This document shows, one piece after another, positions 42,115 through 51,447 of a stretch of DNA of 64,000 nt; position 1 is the stretch's first letter; every line of letters starts with the position of its first letter. The position numbers were made by a program, and so were the translations under genes. The notes beneath the pieces are model-generated. The model had not been told where the DNA came from and did not search any database. It was given only the letters and a program-made list of their open reading frames with translations. Source of the stretch: Chitinophaga vietnamensis (GTDB lineage Bacteria; Bacteroidota; Bacteroidia; Chitinophagales; Chitinophagaceae); NCBI RefSeq assembly GCF_902167635.1, contig NZ_CABHMS010000011.1, forward strand, positions 2,501 through 66,500. Direction: 5' to 3'.

Positions 42115-42720
42115 CTAACTATTCAACAGATCCAGCAGGGCTGCATATGCCGCCGCTACTCCGTTTATTACGTCCTTCCAGTCTTCCAGCGCAAAAGGTT
42201 TGGCCAGCTTAATAAAACCGTGACGGTCCAGCAATAATTTCCATTCTTCAAAACTAAAACTCCCAATGGGCCTGTAATTACTATTCCCGAAATCATGTTG
42301 CCAGGGATCTTCCTGCATATACACCTGAAAATCCCTTTCAGCCAACTGCGTGTAGCCGTTCAATAAAGCAGTCAGGTATCTTTCCTTTACAGTGCCCGCC
42401 AGGTGCAGGGTACAGCTGAAATAATGCCCCCACCAGAACATTGTTCTGAAAGCAAATACCTCGCTCCTGCTAAAAAATCGGGGATAGTCCAATATTACCC
42501 ATGGCAATCCTTTGTATTGCTCTCCTCTTGATATTTTCGGGCCAGCGGCCAGCCACTCCGGCGCCAGCTGATGCCGGTGCTGCTCATCCGCGGCGGCCAG
42601 CGCTTGTTGCATCTCCCCCATCCACACCATCACCTTGTGCATTACGCTGTTCTTCAGCTGTATCCATTGCGCATCCCGCACGATGGCCGCTTCTTCCGGC
42701 GTCAGATAAAAATTTTCCAT
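42115..42720 (-). CDS. Hypothetical protein
   Basis: 201 aa, not recognised. Cytoplasmic, mostly helical, rich in Trp and aromatic residues (LPWVILDYPRFFSR and MFWWGHYFSCTLH). No catalytic motif is evident. It lies between the START-like gene and lptF/G, reading away from the latter. The opposite-strand open frame that covers its 5' end is clearly a shadow. Confidence 0.75.
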   Translation of the reverse strand: MENFYLTPEEAAIVRDAQWIQLKNSVMHKVMVWMGEMQQALAAADEQHRHQLAPEWLAAGPKISRGEQYKGLPWVILDYPRFFSRSEVFAFRTMFWWGHYFSCTLHLAGTVKERYLTALLNGYTQLAERDFQVYMQEDPWQHDFGNSNYRPIGSFSFEEWKLLLDRHGFIKLAKPFALEDWKDVINGVAAAYAALLDLLNS

Positions 42721-42830
42721 ATAATTTAACGCTATTTTCAGGCCTTCCTTATGCTCCTTTATGAAATCATACTAACTTTACAATTTATAGAATCCTATAA
42801 ATTCGCAGGAGTCTAATACAATTTTTATCA

Positions 42831-44270
42831 GTGAAAAAACTCGACAAACTCATTATAAAAACATTCCTGGGTCCATTTATCGCCACCTTTTTCGTGACCT
42901 TGTTTGTGCTCATCATGCAATTCCTGTGGAAGTACATCGACGATCTGGTGGGTAAAGGACTTGATACCAGCGTGATCATTCAGCTGATCGCCTACACCAG
43001 CGCCACGCTGGTAACACTGGCACTTCCGCTGGCCGTGCTGCTGTCGTCGATCATGACCTTTGGTAACCTAGGGGAGAGTTTCGAGCTGGTAGCACTGAAA
43101 TCTTCCGGTATCTCTCTGCTGCGCTTCATCCGCCCGCTACTGGTGGTGTGCAGCATCATCGGTGTCCTGGCTTTTCTTTTCGCCAACTATGTGATACCAG
43201 TAGCTAACCTGCAGGCAAAATCCCTGCTTTATGATATTACAAACTCAAAACCTGCGTTTAATATCAAGGCAGGCGTTTTTTATAAAGATATTCCAGGCTA
43301 CACTATCAAGGTAGCACAGAAAGATAAAGATAACCAAACCATTCACCAGGTGATGATCTTTGATCATTCCACCGGCGGTGGCGGCGACAAGATGATCATG
43401 GCAGAGAAAGGCCAGATGGTACTTACTGCCAACAAACGTTTTCTCTATTTTATCCTGGAAAACGGCTGGCGTTATGAAGAGCGGGGCAACCGTGGTTATA
43501 CCGTGCCGGGAGATATGATCAGGCTGGGATTCAAGAAATACAGCAAAGCCTTTGACCTCAGCTCTTTTGCCTTCAACCGCCTCAACATGGACCTTTTCGC
43601 TTCCAACCAGCAGATGCTGAACATCCGGCAGCTGGACTGGGCGATAGACTCCCTGCAAAAGGTGGAAGACGCCTCCGGTAAAGTGATCAACGCTTATGTG
43701 ACCACCCGCTTTCCTTTCTACAAATGGAAAGATACCGGCTGGGCCGCCTCCGCGCCGCCTCTGAAAGTAAAAGACTTTCAGGACGTGATCCCTGAAAAAC
43801 AACGCCGCACCGTATTGGAAAGGGCGGAACAAACCAACAGGGAAATTTTAAGCGCGCTGGAAAGTCCGGTAAGAGAATATGAAGACAAACATGCTTCGAT
43901 ACTGATGCACAAAGTAGAGTGGCAACGCAAATTCACGCTGGCAGCGGCCTGCATCGTAATGTTCCTCATTGGTGCGCCCTTAGGGTCTATCATCAGAAAA
44001 GGCGGGCTGGGAACGCCGCTGGTATTTGCGGTGATCTTCTTTGTGATCTTTAACGTATTTTTCATGATCGGGGAGAAAATGGCCCGCAGCGGGGTGATGT
44101 TTACCTGGTCGGGCATGTGGCTCTCCAACTTCGTATTGATGCCGATCGCAGGCTTTTTGATCTATAAAGCCATGAATGATTCGCAGCTATTCAATAAAGA
44201 GTTTTATTTTCGTATTATACAAACGGTCAAGAAGTTTTGGCAGAGATTTAAAAAGCAACCTACAATTTAA
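42831..44270 (+). CDS. LptF/LptG family lipopolysaccharide export permease
   Basis: 479 aa. Membrane component of the Lpt ABC exporter that extracts lipopolysaccharide from the inner membrane. Six membrane helices: residues about 10-32, 55-78 and 98-120 before a large periplasmic beta-jellyroll domain (about 130-330), then three more at about 362-380, 390-410 and 420-445. The first helix contains the typical FLGPFIATFFVTLFVL. The start codon is GTG at 42831 (no ATG near). LptB and LptA/C/D are not in the window. The jellyroll has the usual FNIKAGVFYKDIPGYTIKV segment. Confidence 0.9.
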   Translation: MKKLDKLIIKTFLGPFIATFFVTLFVLIMQFLWKYIDDLVGKGLDTSVIIQLIAYTSATLVTLALPLAVLLSSIMTFGNLGESFELVALKSSGISLLRFIRPLLVVCSIIGVLAFLFANYVIPVANLQAKSLLYDITNSKPAFNIKAGVFYKDIPGYTIKVAQKDKDNQTIHQVMIFDHSTGGGGDKMIMAEKGQMVLTANKRFLYFILENGWRYEERGNRGYTVPGDMIRLGFKKYSKAFDLSSFAFNRLNMDLFASNQQMLNIRQLDWAIDSLQKVEDASGKVINAYVTTRFPFYKWKDTGWAASAPPLKVKDFQDVIPEKQRRTVLERAEQTNREILSALESPVREYEDKHASILMHKVEWQRKFTLAAACIVMFLIGAPLGSIIRKGGLGTPLVFAVIFFVIFNVFFMIGEKMARSGVMFTWSGMWLSNFVLMPIAGFLIYKAMNDSQLFNKEFYFRIIQTVKKFWQRFKKQPTI

Positions 44271-44281
44271 AACCTACAGAT

Positions 44282-44956
44282 TTGAAAACGCTGCTTACAC
44301 TGTTCAGAAAGAATGCGTATTTCTTTCTCCCCTTTTTACTCTGGGTGATAGTGGGAGGAGTTATGCTGATGACGCACAGCCAGCGGGAGTTGTTCCTGGA
44401 TATTAACGGTGTACATTCCAGCTGGGCCGACGTGCTGATAACGGGCATCACCTACCTGGGTGATGGTATTATGTTCGGGTTATTGCTATTGCTGATGTTG
44501 ATCACCAGGCGATTCCGGCTTTTCTTTATGGGACTGGCCACTTTCCTGTTGGCAACGATCATCGTACAGGTATCCAAACATTACTTTAATGCGCCGCGGC
44601 CGCTCAACTACTTTGGCGAGGAGATGGCCACCCTGGTGCATACCGTAAAATGGGTAACGGTTCATGGCAGTTACAGTTTCCCCTCCGGCCACACGGCCGG
44701 GGCATTCGGGATGTTCAGCTTTCTGGCTATCGTAGTGCCGAACAAAAAATGGGGGCTGTTATTTGTGATACTTGCACTCATGGCTGCCTATTCCCGTATC
44801 TACCTGGCACAGCACTTCTTCGCAGATGTGTATGTGGGCAGTATCGTAGGCACTTTATGCACGATCATAGTATCAGGACTTTTCAATTACCGCAATACGA
44901 CGCAATCGCCGGAAGTTTGCGCGGAAAGCTTGCTGGGAGCGAATGCGCCAGCCTGA
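44282..44956 (+). CDS. PAP2-family lipid phosphatase
   Basis: 224 aa. Five to six membrane helices with the three PAP2 motifs: KHYFNAPRP (Lys and Arg) at about residue 99, SFPSGHTAGAF with the catalytic His at about 140, and SRIYLAQHFFADV with the second His and Asp at about 170-180. It would remove phosphate from phosphatidate, undecaprenyl diphosphate or lipid A. The start is a TTG at 44282; beginning at the next ATG (residue 26) would cut the first membrane helix. It follows lptF/G by 11 nt, so both form an envelope-lipid operon (inference). Confidence 0.9.
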   Translation: MKTLLTLFRKNAYFFLPFLLWVIVGGVMLMTHSQRELFLDINGVHSSWADVLITGITYLGDGIMFGLLLLLMLITRRFRLFFMGLATFLLATIIVQVSKHYFNAPRPLNYFGEEMATLVHTVKWVTVHGSYSFPSGHTAGAFGMFSFLAIVVPNKKWGLLFVILALMAAYSRIYLAQHFFADVYVGSIVGTLCTIIVSGLFNYRNTTQSPEVCAESLLGANAPA

Positions 44957-44970
44957 GATCATAAATAAAA

Positions 44971-44997
44971 AGCCCCCACGCGAAACACGTGGGGGCT
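44971..44997. terminator. Bidirectional terminator
   Basis: Stem AGCCCCCACG with its complement CGTGGGGGCT around a 7-nt loop, with an A-run before and a T-run after it. It lies between the convergent PAP2 and sod genes. Confidence 0.9.
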
Positions 44998-45005
44998 TTT
45001 TTTAT

Positions 45006-45743
45006 TTATGCTAATGCTGCTTTATATCTTTTCTCTACTTCATTCCAGTTGATAACATCCCAGAATGCGTTGATATAATCAGGGCGTTTGTTCTGATATT
45101 TCAGGTAGTAAGCATGTTCCCATACATCGAGGCCGAGCACGGGGATACCTTTGTCCTTCACGATATTATGCATGAGCGGATTGTCCTGGTTGGGGGTGTT
45201 GATCACTGCCAGTTTCTTTTCAGGCGTAACGATGAGCCATGCCCAGCCGGAGCCGAATACCGTTTTGGCGGCATCGTTGAATTTGGTCTGAAATTGCTCA
45301 AAGGAGCCGAGATCTTTTGCGATAGCGGCTTTCAGCTTATCCGAAGGTGTTGTTTTCTGTGGAGAGAGCAGCGTCCAGAAAAGGGAGTGATTGTAATGGC
45401 CGCCGCCGTTGTTGCGGATGGCTTTATCTTTTTCCGTCACTTTGTGGAGGATCTCTTCGAGTGAGGCGGAAGCAAAGGCGGTGTCTTTGATCGCGTCGTT
45501 GAGGTTTTTCACATAAGCGCCATGGTGTTTATCGTGATGGATCTCCATGGTGAGCTTGTCGATATGTGGTTCGAGGGCATCATAAGCGAAAGGCAGAGCG
45601 GGTAATGTAAAGGGCGCCTTAGGATCAGTCATGCCTGTGTGTTGGCTGGCAGGAGCGGCGCTCGCCAGGTTGCTCAATGAACCGCTTAATACTGCGGCGC
45701 CGGCCGCCATGCCGGTGAGCTTTATAAATTCTCTTTTGTTCAT
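45006..45743 (-). CDS. Exported Fe/Mn superoxide dismutase
   Basis: 245 aa. Dismutates superoxide. A Tat-like leader NKREFIKLTG (Lys-Arg instead of Arg-Arg) with a hydrophobic stretch (residues 12-28) marks export, unlike the usual cytoplasmic enzyme. The dismutase domain starts with PFTLPALPFAYDALEPH and has metal ligands in MEIHHDKHHGAYV, NHSLFW and DVWEHAYYLKYQN. GSGWAWL and the DVWEHAYYL motif are typical of the Fe/Mn group; metal choice cannot be told here. It is single, with a perfect -7 box upstream. Confidence 0.93.
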   Translation of the reverse strand: MNKREFIKLTGMAAGAAVLSGSLSNLASAAPASQHTGMTDPKAPFTLPALPFAYDALEPHIDKLTMEIHHDKHHGAYVKNLNDAIKDTAFASASLEEILHKVTEKDKAIRNNGGGHYNHSLFWTLLSPQKTTPSDKLKAAIAKDLGSFEQFQTKFNDAAKTVFGSGWAWLIVTPEKKLAVINTPNQDNPLMHNIVKDKGIPVLGLDVWEHAYYLKYQNKRPDYINAFWDVINWNEVEKRYKAALA

Positions 45744-46251
45744 ATGAAAAGATTGAATTTGTTATGCTGATGGTATTCACAAAGCTAAATGTTCGCAGGG
45801 TAAAAAAATCATCAAATTTTACACCAACCCATAACGCTTTCAAAATCTGTTGAATATTTAAGGGTATCTATACCATTGAGAACCAAAGACCGGAAAAATT
45901 TATACTTATCATTTCCTCAAAAAACGCCACCTTGTTTATGAATTATTATGGAAATAATACTATTTTACCTTTACCTTCATGTGAAGATGTATCGATTTTA
46001 ATCTATTCAACGATGAATTATTTATCCCGGGGCAACGCTAACTGCGGAGGATAGAGAGATGTAACATCCCTTGCTACTATGACCAACAAAACGCATTGAG
46101 CATATCACAATGCCAGGATGTATCGTTGTTAGCACGACTCGTGTTTCTGTGAATAGACTGATGATGTAAAATCCATACCATAAAGCAGCTTATTAAAACA
46201 TACCGGGCCACCCTGGTTATAAAACTAATTTTATTAAAGCATCCCAGTTAC
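45744..46251. other. 508-nt intergenic region sod / acyltransferase-like gene
   Basis: Divergent spacer. Next to sod it carries a perfect -7 box (45780-45787, minus). The middle (45840-46020) is AT-rich with short repeats; 46020-46170 is more GC-rich and holds short open frames only. A weak plus-strand -7 match, TAATTTTA (46226-46233, 7 of 8), lies 18 nt before the ATG at 46252. No RNA gene or repeat was recognised, but the length leaves room for regulatory sites of the cluster that follows. Confidence 0.45.
45780..45787 (-). promoter_or_regulatory. -7 box for the sod gene
   Basis: Minus-strand TAGCTTTG, a perfect consensus, 37 nt upstream of the sod start. A TTTG lies 25 nt further, a longer spacer than normal. 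Confidence 0.55.
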
Positions 46252-46971
46252 ATGCTTAAGGTAAGAGTATTCAAGGCGATAGAATATCCTGAAGAATGTT
46301 TGCAATATATTGCAGGGCACCGCAAAGTGCTGGAGGCTTATGGTGTGACCAAGGTCACCTCGGCCAATGTGGACTGGATGTATGAGCCTTATACTTATAT
46401 CATTACCGTAAGCAATGATGATTATTCCAAGATGTATGGCGGATGCCGCATTCAGCTCGCAGGTGGCAGTGTGCCTTTGCCAATTGAATCGGCGATCAAC
46501 AACATGGATCCCCGTATATACGGTATCGTGAAAGACCTGGCTGCCGCTGGCGGTACCGGCGAATTCTGCGGGCTCTGGAACTCCCGCGAAGTGGCGGGTT
46601 GGGGCATTGGCAGTATTGTACTTTTTCGTGTAGTCAATGCCGTATTGGATCAGCTGCCTGTCACCACTTTCCTCGGGTTCTGCGCGCAAACGACCTTCCG
46701 CAACAGCATCCGCACAGGCTATCAGATCATGACCAATATCGGCAACCAGGGTACGTTCTATTATCCCAAAGAAGACCTGATCGCGACGGCCTTGATCCTG
46801 AAAGATCCGCTGGAACTGAAAAGTGCGCATCCGGAAGACCGGGAAAGAATGTTAAACCTCCGCCATCATCCCGTTCAGACCATTGTAGAAAAAGGCCCTA
46901 AAGGTGAAATGCAGGTAGATTACGATCTTCGCATCATGTCGGCAGAACTGAGCAAGCTGCCTTTCGTGTGA
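46252..46971 (+). CDS. LuxI/GNAT-like acyltransferase candidate
   Basis: 239 aa, soluble, no signal peptide. I recognise it as belonging to a Bacteroidota family of unknown function with a GNAT-like look: an N-terminal VRVFKAIEYPEECLQYIAGHRKVLEAYG, a central conserved MYGGCRIQLAGG and AAGGTGEFCGLWNSREVAGWGIGS (Arg-x3-Gly-x-Gly, resembling the acyl-CoA loop of GNAT or autoinducer synthases), then NEGTFYYPK-type sequence (NQGTFYYPKEDLIATALILKD). The role is inferred from context: it starts a tight cluster with a ThiF/E1-like gene (28 nt downstream) and three signalling genes. It might acylate a small molecule or protein; no enzyme test exists here. Confidence 0.65.
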   Translation: MLKVRVFKAIEYPEECLQYIAGHRKVLEAYGVTKVTSANVDWMYEPYTYIITVSNDDYSKMYGGCRIQLAGGSVPLPIESAINNMDPRIYGIVKDLAAAGGTGEFCGLWNSREVAGWGIGSIVLFRVVNAVLDQLPVTTFLGFCAQTTFRNSIRTGYQIMTNIGNQGTFYYPKEDLIATALILKDPLELKSAHPEDRERMLNLRHHPVQTIVEKGPKGEMQVDYDLRIMSAELSKLPFV

Positions 46972-46999
46972 AGCAATATATAAACAGCACTATAAAACG

Positions 47000-48118
47000 A
47001 TGAACACAACGATAGCCAACGCAATACTGGCCAGTACGCGAGATCAATATCAACGACAAGTCCAATTCTTCCGGTTAAACGATCCTTCGCAGGCAACAGC
47101 ACTCATTTCTCTCCTTGAACAACACCCCGATATCAAAGTTTTCGACAGACTGCTGACACAGCTGGCAGAACTGGTAAAACTGCGCCATCCTTCGCAGCTC
47201 CTGACGGAAGAAGCCACCCAGGAACATGTTGCAGCAATCCTCGGCAACACAGCGCCGGAGGCCTATGGCGTATGGGTATACTATCCCTGGTCTGGCCGCA
47301 TTGTGCATATCGTGGATGAAGATGAATTTATAGAACTGCGTACCAGCAGGAATAAACAAAAGATCACAACGGCCGACCTGCAAACGCTGCGCAGCAAAAA
47401 AATTGGCGTAATGGGTTTGTCGGTAGGACAATCGGTAGCGCTCACCCTCGCCATGGAAAGGCTTTGCGGCGAATTGCGCATCGCGGATTTTGATCACCTC
47501 GACCTGAGCAATATGAACCGCATCCGTACCGGCGTTCAAAATATCGGTATCCTCAAAACCGTGCTGGTAGCCCGGGAAATTGCGGAAATCGATCCTTTTC
47601 TGAAAGTAGTGTGTTATGATGAAGGAATATCGGAAGAAAATATCGGCGCTTTTCTGACAGACAATGGCAAGCTGGATATTCTTGTAGAAGAATGCGACAG
47701 CCTGGACATCAAGATATTAAGCCGTCACAAGGCGCGCGAACTGGGTATCCCGGTATTGATGGATACCAGCGACCGAGGCATGGTGGACATAGAAAGATTT
47801 GATCTCCAGCCTGATTTACCTATCTTGCATGGCAGAGTACCAGAACATCTTACGCCCGCAGATATCCGCCAGATGCAGGGCCCGGCGCGGATGGCTATGG
47901 TAGACAGTATCGTGGAGTTCAAAGCACTGTCTGCCAAAATGCAACAATCATTGCAGGAAATAGGCAAAAGTATTACCACCTGGCCACAGCTGGCATCGGC
48001 GGTAATGCTCGGTGGCGCTGCGATAGGCCATGTTTGCAGAGAGCTCGCGCTCGGCAACTCATTACCATCCGGCAGGTATTATGTAGACCTGGAACAGATT
48101 TTTAAACAACCAAACTGA
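47000..48118 (+). CDS. ThiF/E1-like adenylating enzyme (Rv1355c-type)
   Basis: 372 aa. Residues about 1-125 are a helical domain, residues 126-290 a ThiF/MoeB/E1 Rossmann domain: KKIGVMGLSVGQSVALTL (nucleotide loop), RIADFDHLDLSNMNRIRTG (Asp and Arg that bind ATP) and LVEECDSLDIKI. Known E1-like proteins adenylate the C-terminus of a small protein or activate a carboxylate. It matches the Rv1355c family, whose longer members add an FMN nitroreductase domain; here this is missing. The zinc CxxC pairs of MoeB/ThiF are absent. No ubiquitin-like partner is visible, so the target is unknown. The next gene starts 13 nt after its stop. Confidence 0.75.
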   Translation: MNTTIANAILASTRDQYQRQVQFFRLNDPSQATALISLLEQHPDIKVFDRLLTQLAELVKLRHPSQLLTEEATQEHVAAILGNTAPEAYGVWVYYPWSGRIVHIVDEDEFIELRTSRNKQKITTADLQTLRSKKIGVMGLSVGQSVALTLAMERLCGELRIADFDHLDLSNMNRIRTGVQNIGILKTVLVAREIAEIDPFLKVVCYDEGISEENIGAFLTDNGKLDILVEECDSLDIKILSRHKARELGIPVLMDTSDRGMVDIERFDLQPDLPILHGRVPEHLTPADIRQMQGPARMAMVDSIVEFKALSAKMQQSLQEIGKSITTWPQLASAVMLGGAAIGHVCRELALGNSLPSGRYYVDLEQIFKQPN

Positions 48119-48131
48119 TCGATCTGAAACA

Positions 48132-50300
48132 ATGCTACATCTGAACAAACCGGTTATTTATAAATTCGTATGCCTGTTACTGTTAGTAATGGCCCGCTGT
48201 ATACCTGTTTGGGCAGATACCATAGAAATATCCCCTGCCACGCCCATACAGCTCGCCGAATACGGGCAGATCGAATACCTGCTCGATCCCACCGGCCAGA
48301 TGCAGTTTAAAGACGTGATGAAGGAAGACAAATTCCAGAAGCTGGGGAAACAGATTCCGAATTTCGGTCTTACCAAAGATGCCATCTGGCTGCGGTTCAC
48401 CATTCACAATAACAGCGCCGGCGACGATCTGATGTTCGATGTCACCTACCCCATCCTTGATCTCATCGATCTTTATTTTCCCGACGACAGCGGCCAATAC
48501 AAAGTAGTACCCGGCGGCGAGCTGCGTCCTTTCAATAAGCGACCGGTTAACCATCAGAATTTTGTATACAATATCAGGATACCTAACGGTACCGCACAAA
48601 CGTTTATCTTCCGTATACAAAGCCGGGAAGCCATACTGGTGCCCATTTACATTGGCACGCCCAGGGAGATCTACAATAAACTTTATAATGACGACCTCCT
48701 GTTATCTATCTACATAGGTATCATCCTCGTCATGATCTTTTATAACACTTTTATCTTCTTCTCCGTACGCGACTGGAGTTATTTCTATTACATTATTTAC
48801 ATCGCGTGCGTGGGCCTGGCACAGGTATGCCTGCATGGTTTCGGCTACCGTTTCTTCTGGCATGAGAACCTGTTCATCACGGAGCAAAGCGTGCTATGGG
48901 CGGGGGCCTTGTCGGGTATTTCGGTCTTGTTATTTGTACAGAACTTCCTGCATGTGAAAGAGCGCGCGCCCTGGGCTTACCGCATTTTCACCTTCTTCAT
49001 TATCGTATATTCCAGTACGTTAGTACTATCGCTGCTCGGTTATTTTTCTATAGCTTATGGCCTGATCGATATCCTGGCGATTACCGGTGTGAGTTTCATC
49101 TTATTGTTTGCCGTGTCGCAGGCTTTCCGGCATTCCAAGCCGGCGCGCATCTTTGTACTGGCCTGGACTATCTTCATTGTAGCGGTGATCACCTTTGTTT
49201 TGAAAGATGTAGGTATCATCCCGTATAATATCTTCACCAGTCACATCCTGCTGATCGGTTCCGGTATGGAAGTAGTATTGCTGTCCTTTGCGCTGGCCGA
49301 CAAGATCAACACTTTCAAAGCCGAGAAAGAAGCCTCACAGGCGCTGGCCCTGCAGATATCCAAGGAAAACGAGCAACTGGTAAGAGAGCAGAACATCATA
49401 CTGGAAGCCAAAGTACAGGAACGTACGGAAGAATTACAGAACAGTAACCGCGACCTGAACGTAGCGCTCACCAACCTGAAAGATACACAGACCCGTCTTG
49501 TGGAGAAGGAGAAAATGGCATCACTCGGTCAGCTCACCGCGGGCATTGCGCATGAGATCAACAACCCGATCAATTTTGTTACCTCCAATATCAAACCGCT
49601 GAAACTCGATATCGCCGACCTGCAAAGCCTGCTCAACAAATACGCTGAGCTGGGCGAGGCCGCAGATATGAAGTCGGAGCTGGCATCCATAGAACAATTT
49701 AAAAAAGAGATCGATATCGATTATATTCACGAAGAGATATCTTCCCTGATCAAGGGTATTGAAGATGGCGCGGCACGTACCGCTGAAATTGTGAAGGGAC
49801 TGCGTACCTTCAGCCGCCTCGATGAAAGCGACGTAAAATCCATTGACATCCACGAAGGGCTTGATTCCACGCTGGTGCTATTACGCAATGCCATTCCGCC
49901 GCATGTGACCATCATCAAGCAATACAGCGAATTACCGAAAGTGGAGTGCTACGCGGGCAAAGTGAACCAGGTGTTTATGAACATCCTCTCCAATGCGCTG
50001 AACGCTATCAAGATGAAGAAGGAACAACGCAATGAATCCATCATCATCGCTACCCGCCAGGAAGGAGAATTTGTAGTGATCAGCATCAAAGACAGCGGCA
50101 TTGGTATGTCGGCCGCCGTGAAAGAAAAGATCTTTGATCCTTTCTTTACCACCAAAGATGTAGGGGAAGGAACCGGGCTGGGATTATCTATCGTTTTCAG
50201 TATCATAGAAAAACATAAAGGCAGGATCATTGTTAATTCGGCGCCAGACAAGGGTGCAGAATTTATTATATATTTACCACTAAGACTGGATTTTCAATAA
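48132..50300 (+). CDS. 7TMR-DISM sensor histidine kinase
   Basis: 722 aa. A signal peptide (residues 1-28) is followed by an extracytoplasmic 7TMR-DISMED2 sensory domain (about 40-180), seven membrane helices (about 185-405, beginning LLSIYIGIILVMIFYN), a coiled coil (about 410-460) and a HisKA/HATPase kinase. The phosphorylated His is at about 474 (TAGIAHEINNPINFV), Asn box NILSNALNAIKM, G1 KDSGIGM and G2 GEGTGLGLSIVF. The kinase is of the AtoS/NtrB-like type. The extracytoplasmic domain has a carbohydrate-binding-like jellyroll fold in related proteins, so a small extracellular ligand is likely. It is the sensor of the 46-52 kb cluster. Confidence 0.88.
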   Translation: MLHLNKPVIYKFVCLLLLVMARCIPVWADTIEISPATPIQLAEYGQIEYLLDPTGQMQFKDVMKEDKFQKLGKQIPNFGLTKDAIWLRFTIHNNSAGDDLMFDVTYPILDLIDLYFPDDSGQYKVVPGGELRPFNKRPVNHQNFVYNIRIPNGTAQTFIFRIQSREAILVPIYIGTPREIYNKLYNDDLLLSIYIGIILVMIFYNTFIFFSVRDWSYFYYIIYIACVGLAQVCLHGFGYRFFWHENLFITEQSVLWAGALSGISVLLFVQNFLHVKERAPWAYRIFTFFIIVYSSTLVLSLLGYFSIAYGLIDILAITGVSFILLFAVSQAFRHSKPARIFVLAWTIFIVAVITFVLKDVGIIPYNIFTSHILLIGSGMEVVLLSFALADKINTFKAEKEASQALALQISKENEQLVREQNIILEAKVQERTEELQNSNRDLNVALTNLKDTQTRLVEKEKMASLGQLTAGIAHEINNPINFVTSNIKPLKLDIADLQSLLNKYAELGEAADMKSELASIEQFKKEIDIDYIHEEISSLIKGIEDGAARTAEIVKGLRTFSRLDESDVKSIDIHEGLDSTLVLLRNAIPPHVTIIKQYSELPKVECYAGKVNQVFMNILSNALNAIKMKKEQRNESIIIATRQEGEFVVISIKDSGIGMSAAVKEKIFDPFFTTKDVGEGTGLGLSIVFSIIEKHKGRIIVNSAPDKGAEFIIYLPLRLDFQ

Positions 50301-50349
50301 TCAATCTATAACCCGTTAGTTGTATCAGTAATAACCATAAGTCCCTTTA

Positions 50350-51447
50350 ATGAAAGAAAACCGCATACGTATATTGTACATTGATGATGAGGTCCATAAC
50401 CTGAATGCGTTCAAGGCCAGTTTCCGCAGGAGTTATGAGATCTACACTGCCAGCTCCGCGCAGGAAGGCAAGCAATTGCTCAAGGAGATCATGGTGCATA
50501 TCATCATCGCCGACCAGAAGATGCCAGTATCTACCGGGGTGGAGTTTTTCAATGAGATCAAAGATATCCTGCCTGATCCCATGCGCATATTGCTCACCGG
50601 TTATACAGATGTTGAAGATATTATTGATGCGATCAACCGCGGTCATATCTTTTCCTATATCAAAAAACCCTGGGATGAACATGAGCTGCACAAAACCATC
50701 AACAATGCATACGAGATCTATTCTACCCGGAAACAGCTGAAAGAAAAGATTGAAGAGCTGGAAAAAACCAATGATGAACTGAACCGGTTCATATATTCCA
50801 CTTCCCACGATCTTCGTTCACCGCTGATGTCGGTACTGGGGATCATCAATCTTTCCCGGCTGGACAATTCCGTCACAGATCCGAACGGCTACCTCAATAT
50901 GGTGGAATCCTGTGTGCTCAAGCTGGACGGATTTATACAGAAGATCATTGAATACTACCGCAATTCCAGGCTGGAAGTGGAATATGAGAAGATCGATTTC
51001 AACAATCTGCTGAGTGATTGTGTATCGGTGTTCCAGCCACAGAATACAGATATCCGTTTCCAGACGCAGGTAGACCAGGCCATTGATTTCCGCGGAGATA
51101 CCTTCCGCATCAGCGTTATCCTCAATAACCTGATCTCCAATGCAGTAAAATATCAGAAACCGGATGAAGCCCATCCGATGGTACATCTGTCCGTAAAAGT
51201 AGAACCTCACAAGGCCACTATATGTATCCGGGATAATGGTATTGGCATTCTGAGCGAGCATCTGAATAATATCTTCAAAATGTTCTTCCGTTCAAAAAAT
51301 AATAACAAGCCAGGCAGCGGTATCGGTTTGTATATCGTGAAAGAGGCCCTGAGCAAGATCGGCGGTAATATTAACGTCGAATCGAAATATGGAGAAGGCA
51401 CTCAATTTGAAATTACGATCCCGAACAGAAATGAATTCGATACCTGA
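50350..51447 (+). CDS. Receiver-histidine kinase hybrid
   Basis: 365 aa, cytoplasmic. The receiver domain (about 5-120) has phospho-Asp at 55 (ADQKMPVSTG) and the conserved Lys in KKPWDEH. It is followed by a kinase: His at 153 (YSTSHDLRSPLMS), Asn box NNLISNAVKYQ, G1 RDNGIGI, F-box and G2 KPGSGIGLYIVKE. Receiver-first order means it probably accepts phosphate from the 7TMR-DISM kinase and then phosphorylates the next receiver protein. The receiver closely resembles the lone receiver at 8920 (both contain LNAFKASFRR). It overlaps the following gene by 17 nt. Confidence 0.88.
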   Translation: MKENRIRILYIDDEVHNLNAFKASFRRSYEIYTASSAQEGKQLLKEIMVHIIIADQKMPVSTGVEFFNEIKDILPDPMRILLTGYTDVEDIIDAINRGHIFSYIKKPWDEHELHKTINNAYEIYSTRKQLKEKIEELEKTNDELNRFIYSTSHDLRSPLMSVLGIINLSRLDNSVTDPNGYLNMVESCVLKLDGFIQKIIEYYRNSRLEVEYEKIDFNNLLSDCVSVFQPQNTDIRFQTQVDQAIDFRGDTFRISVILNNLISNAVKYQKPDEAHPMVHLSVKVEPHKATICIRDNGIGILSEHLNNIFKMFFRSKNNNKPGSGIGLYIVKEALSKIGGNINVESKYGEGTQFEITIPNRNEFDT

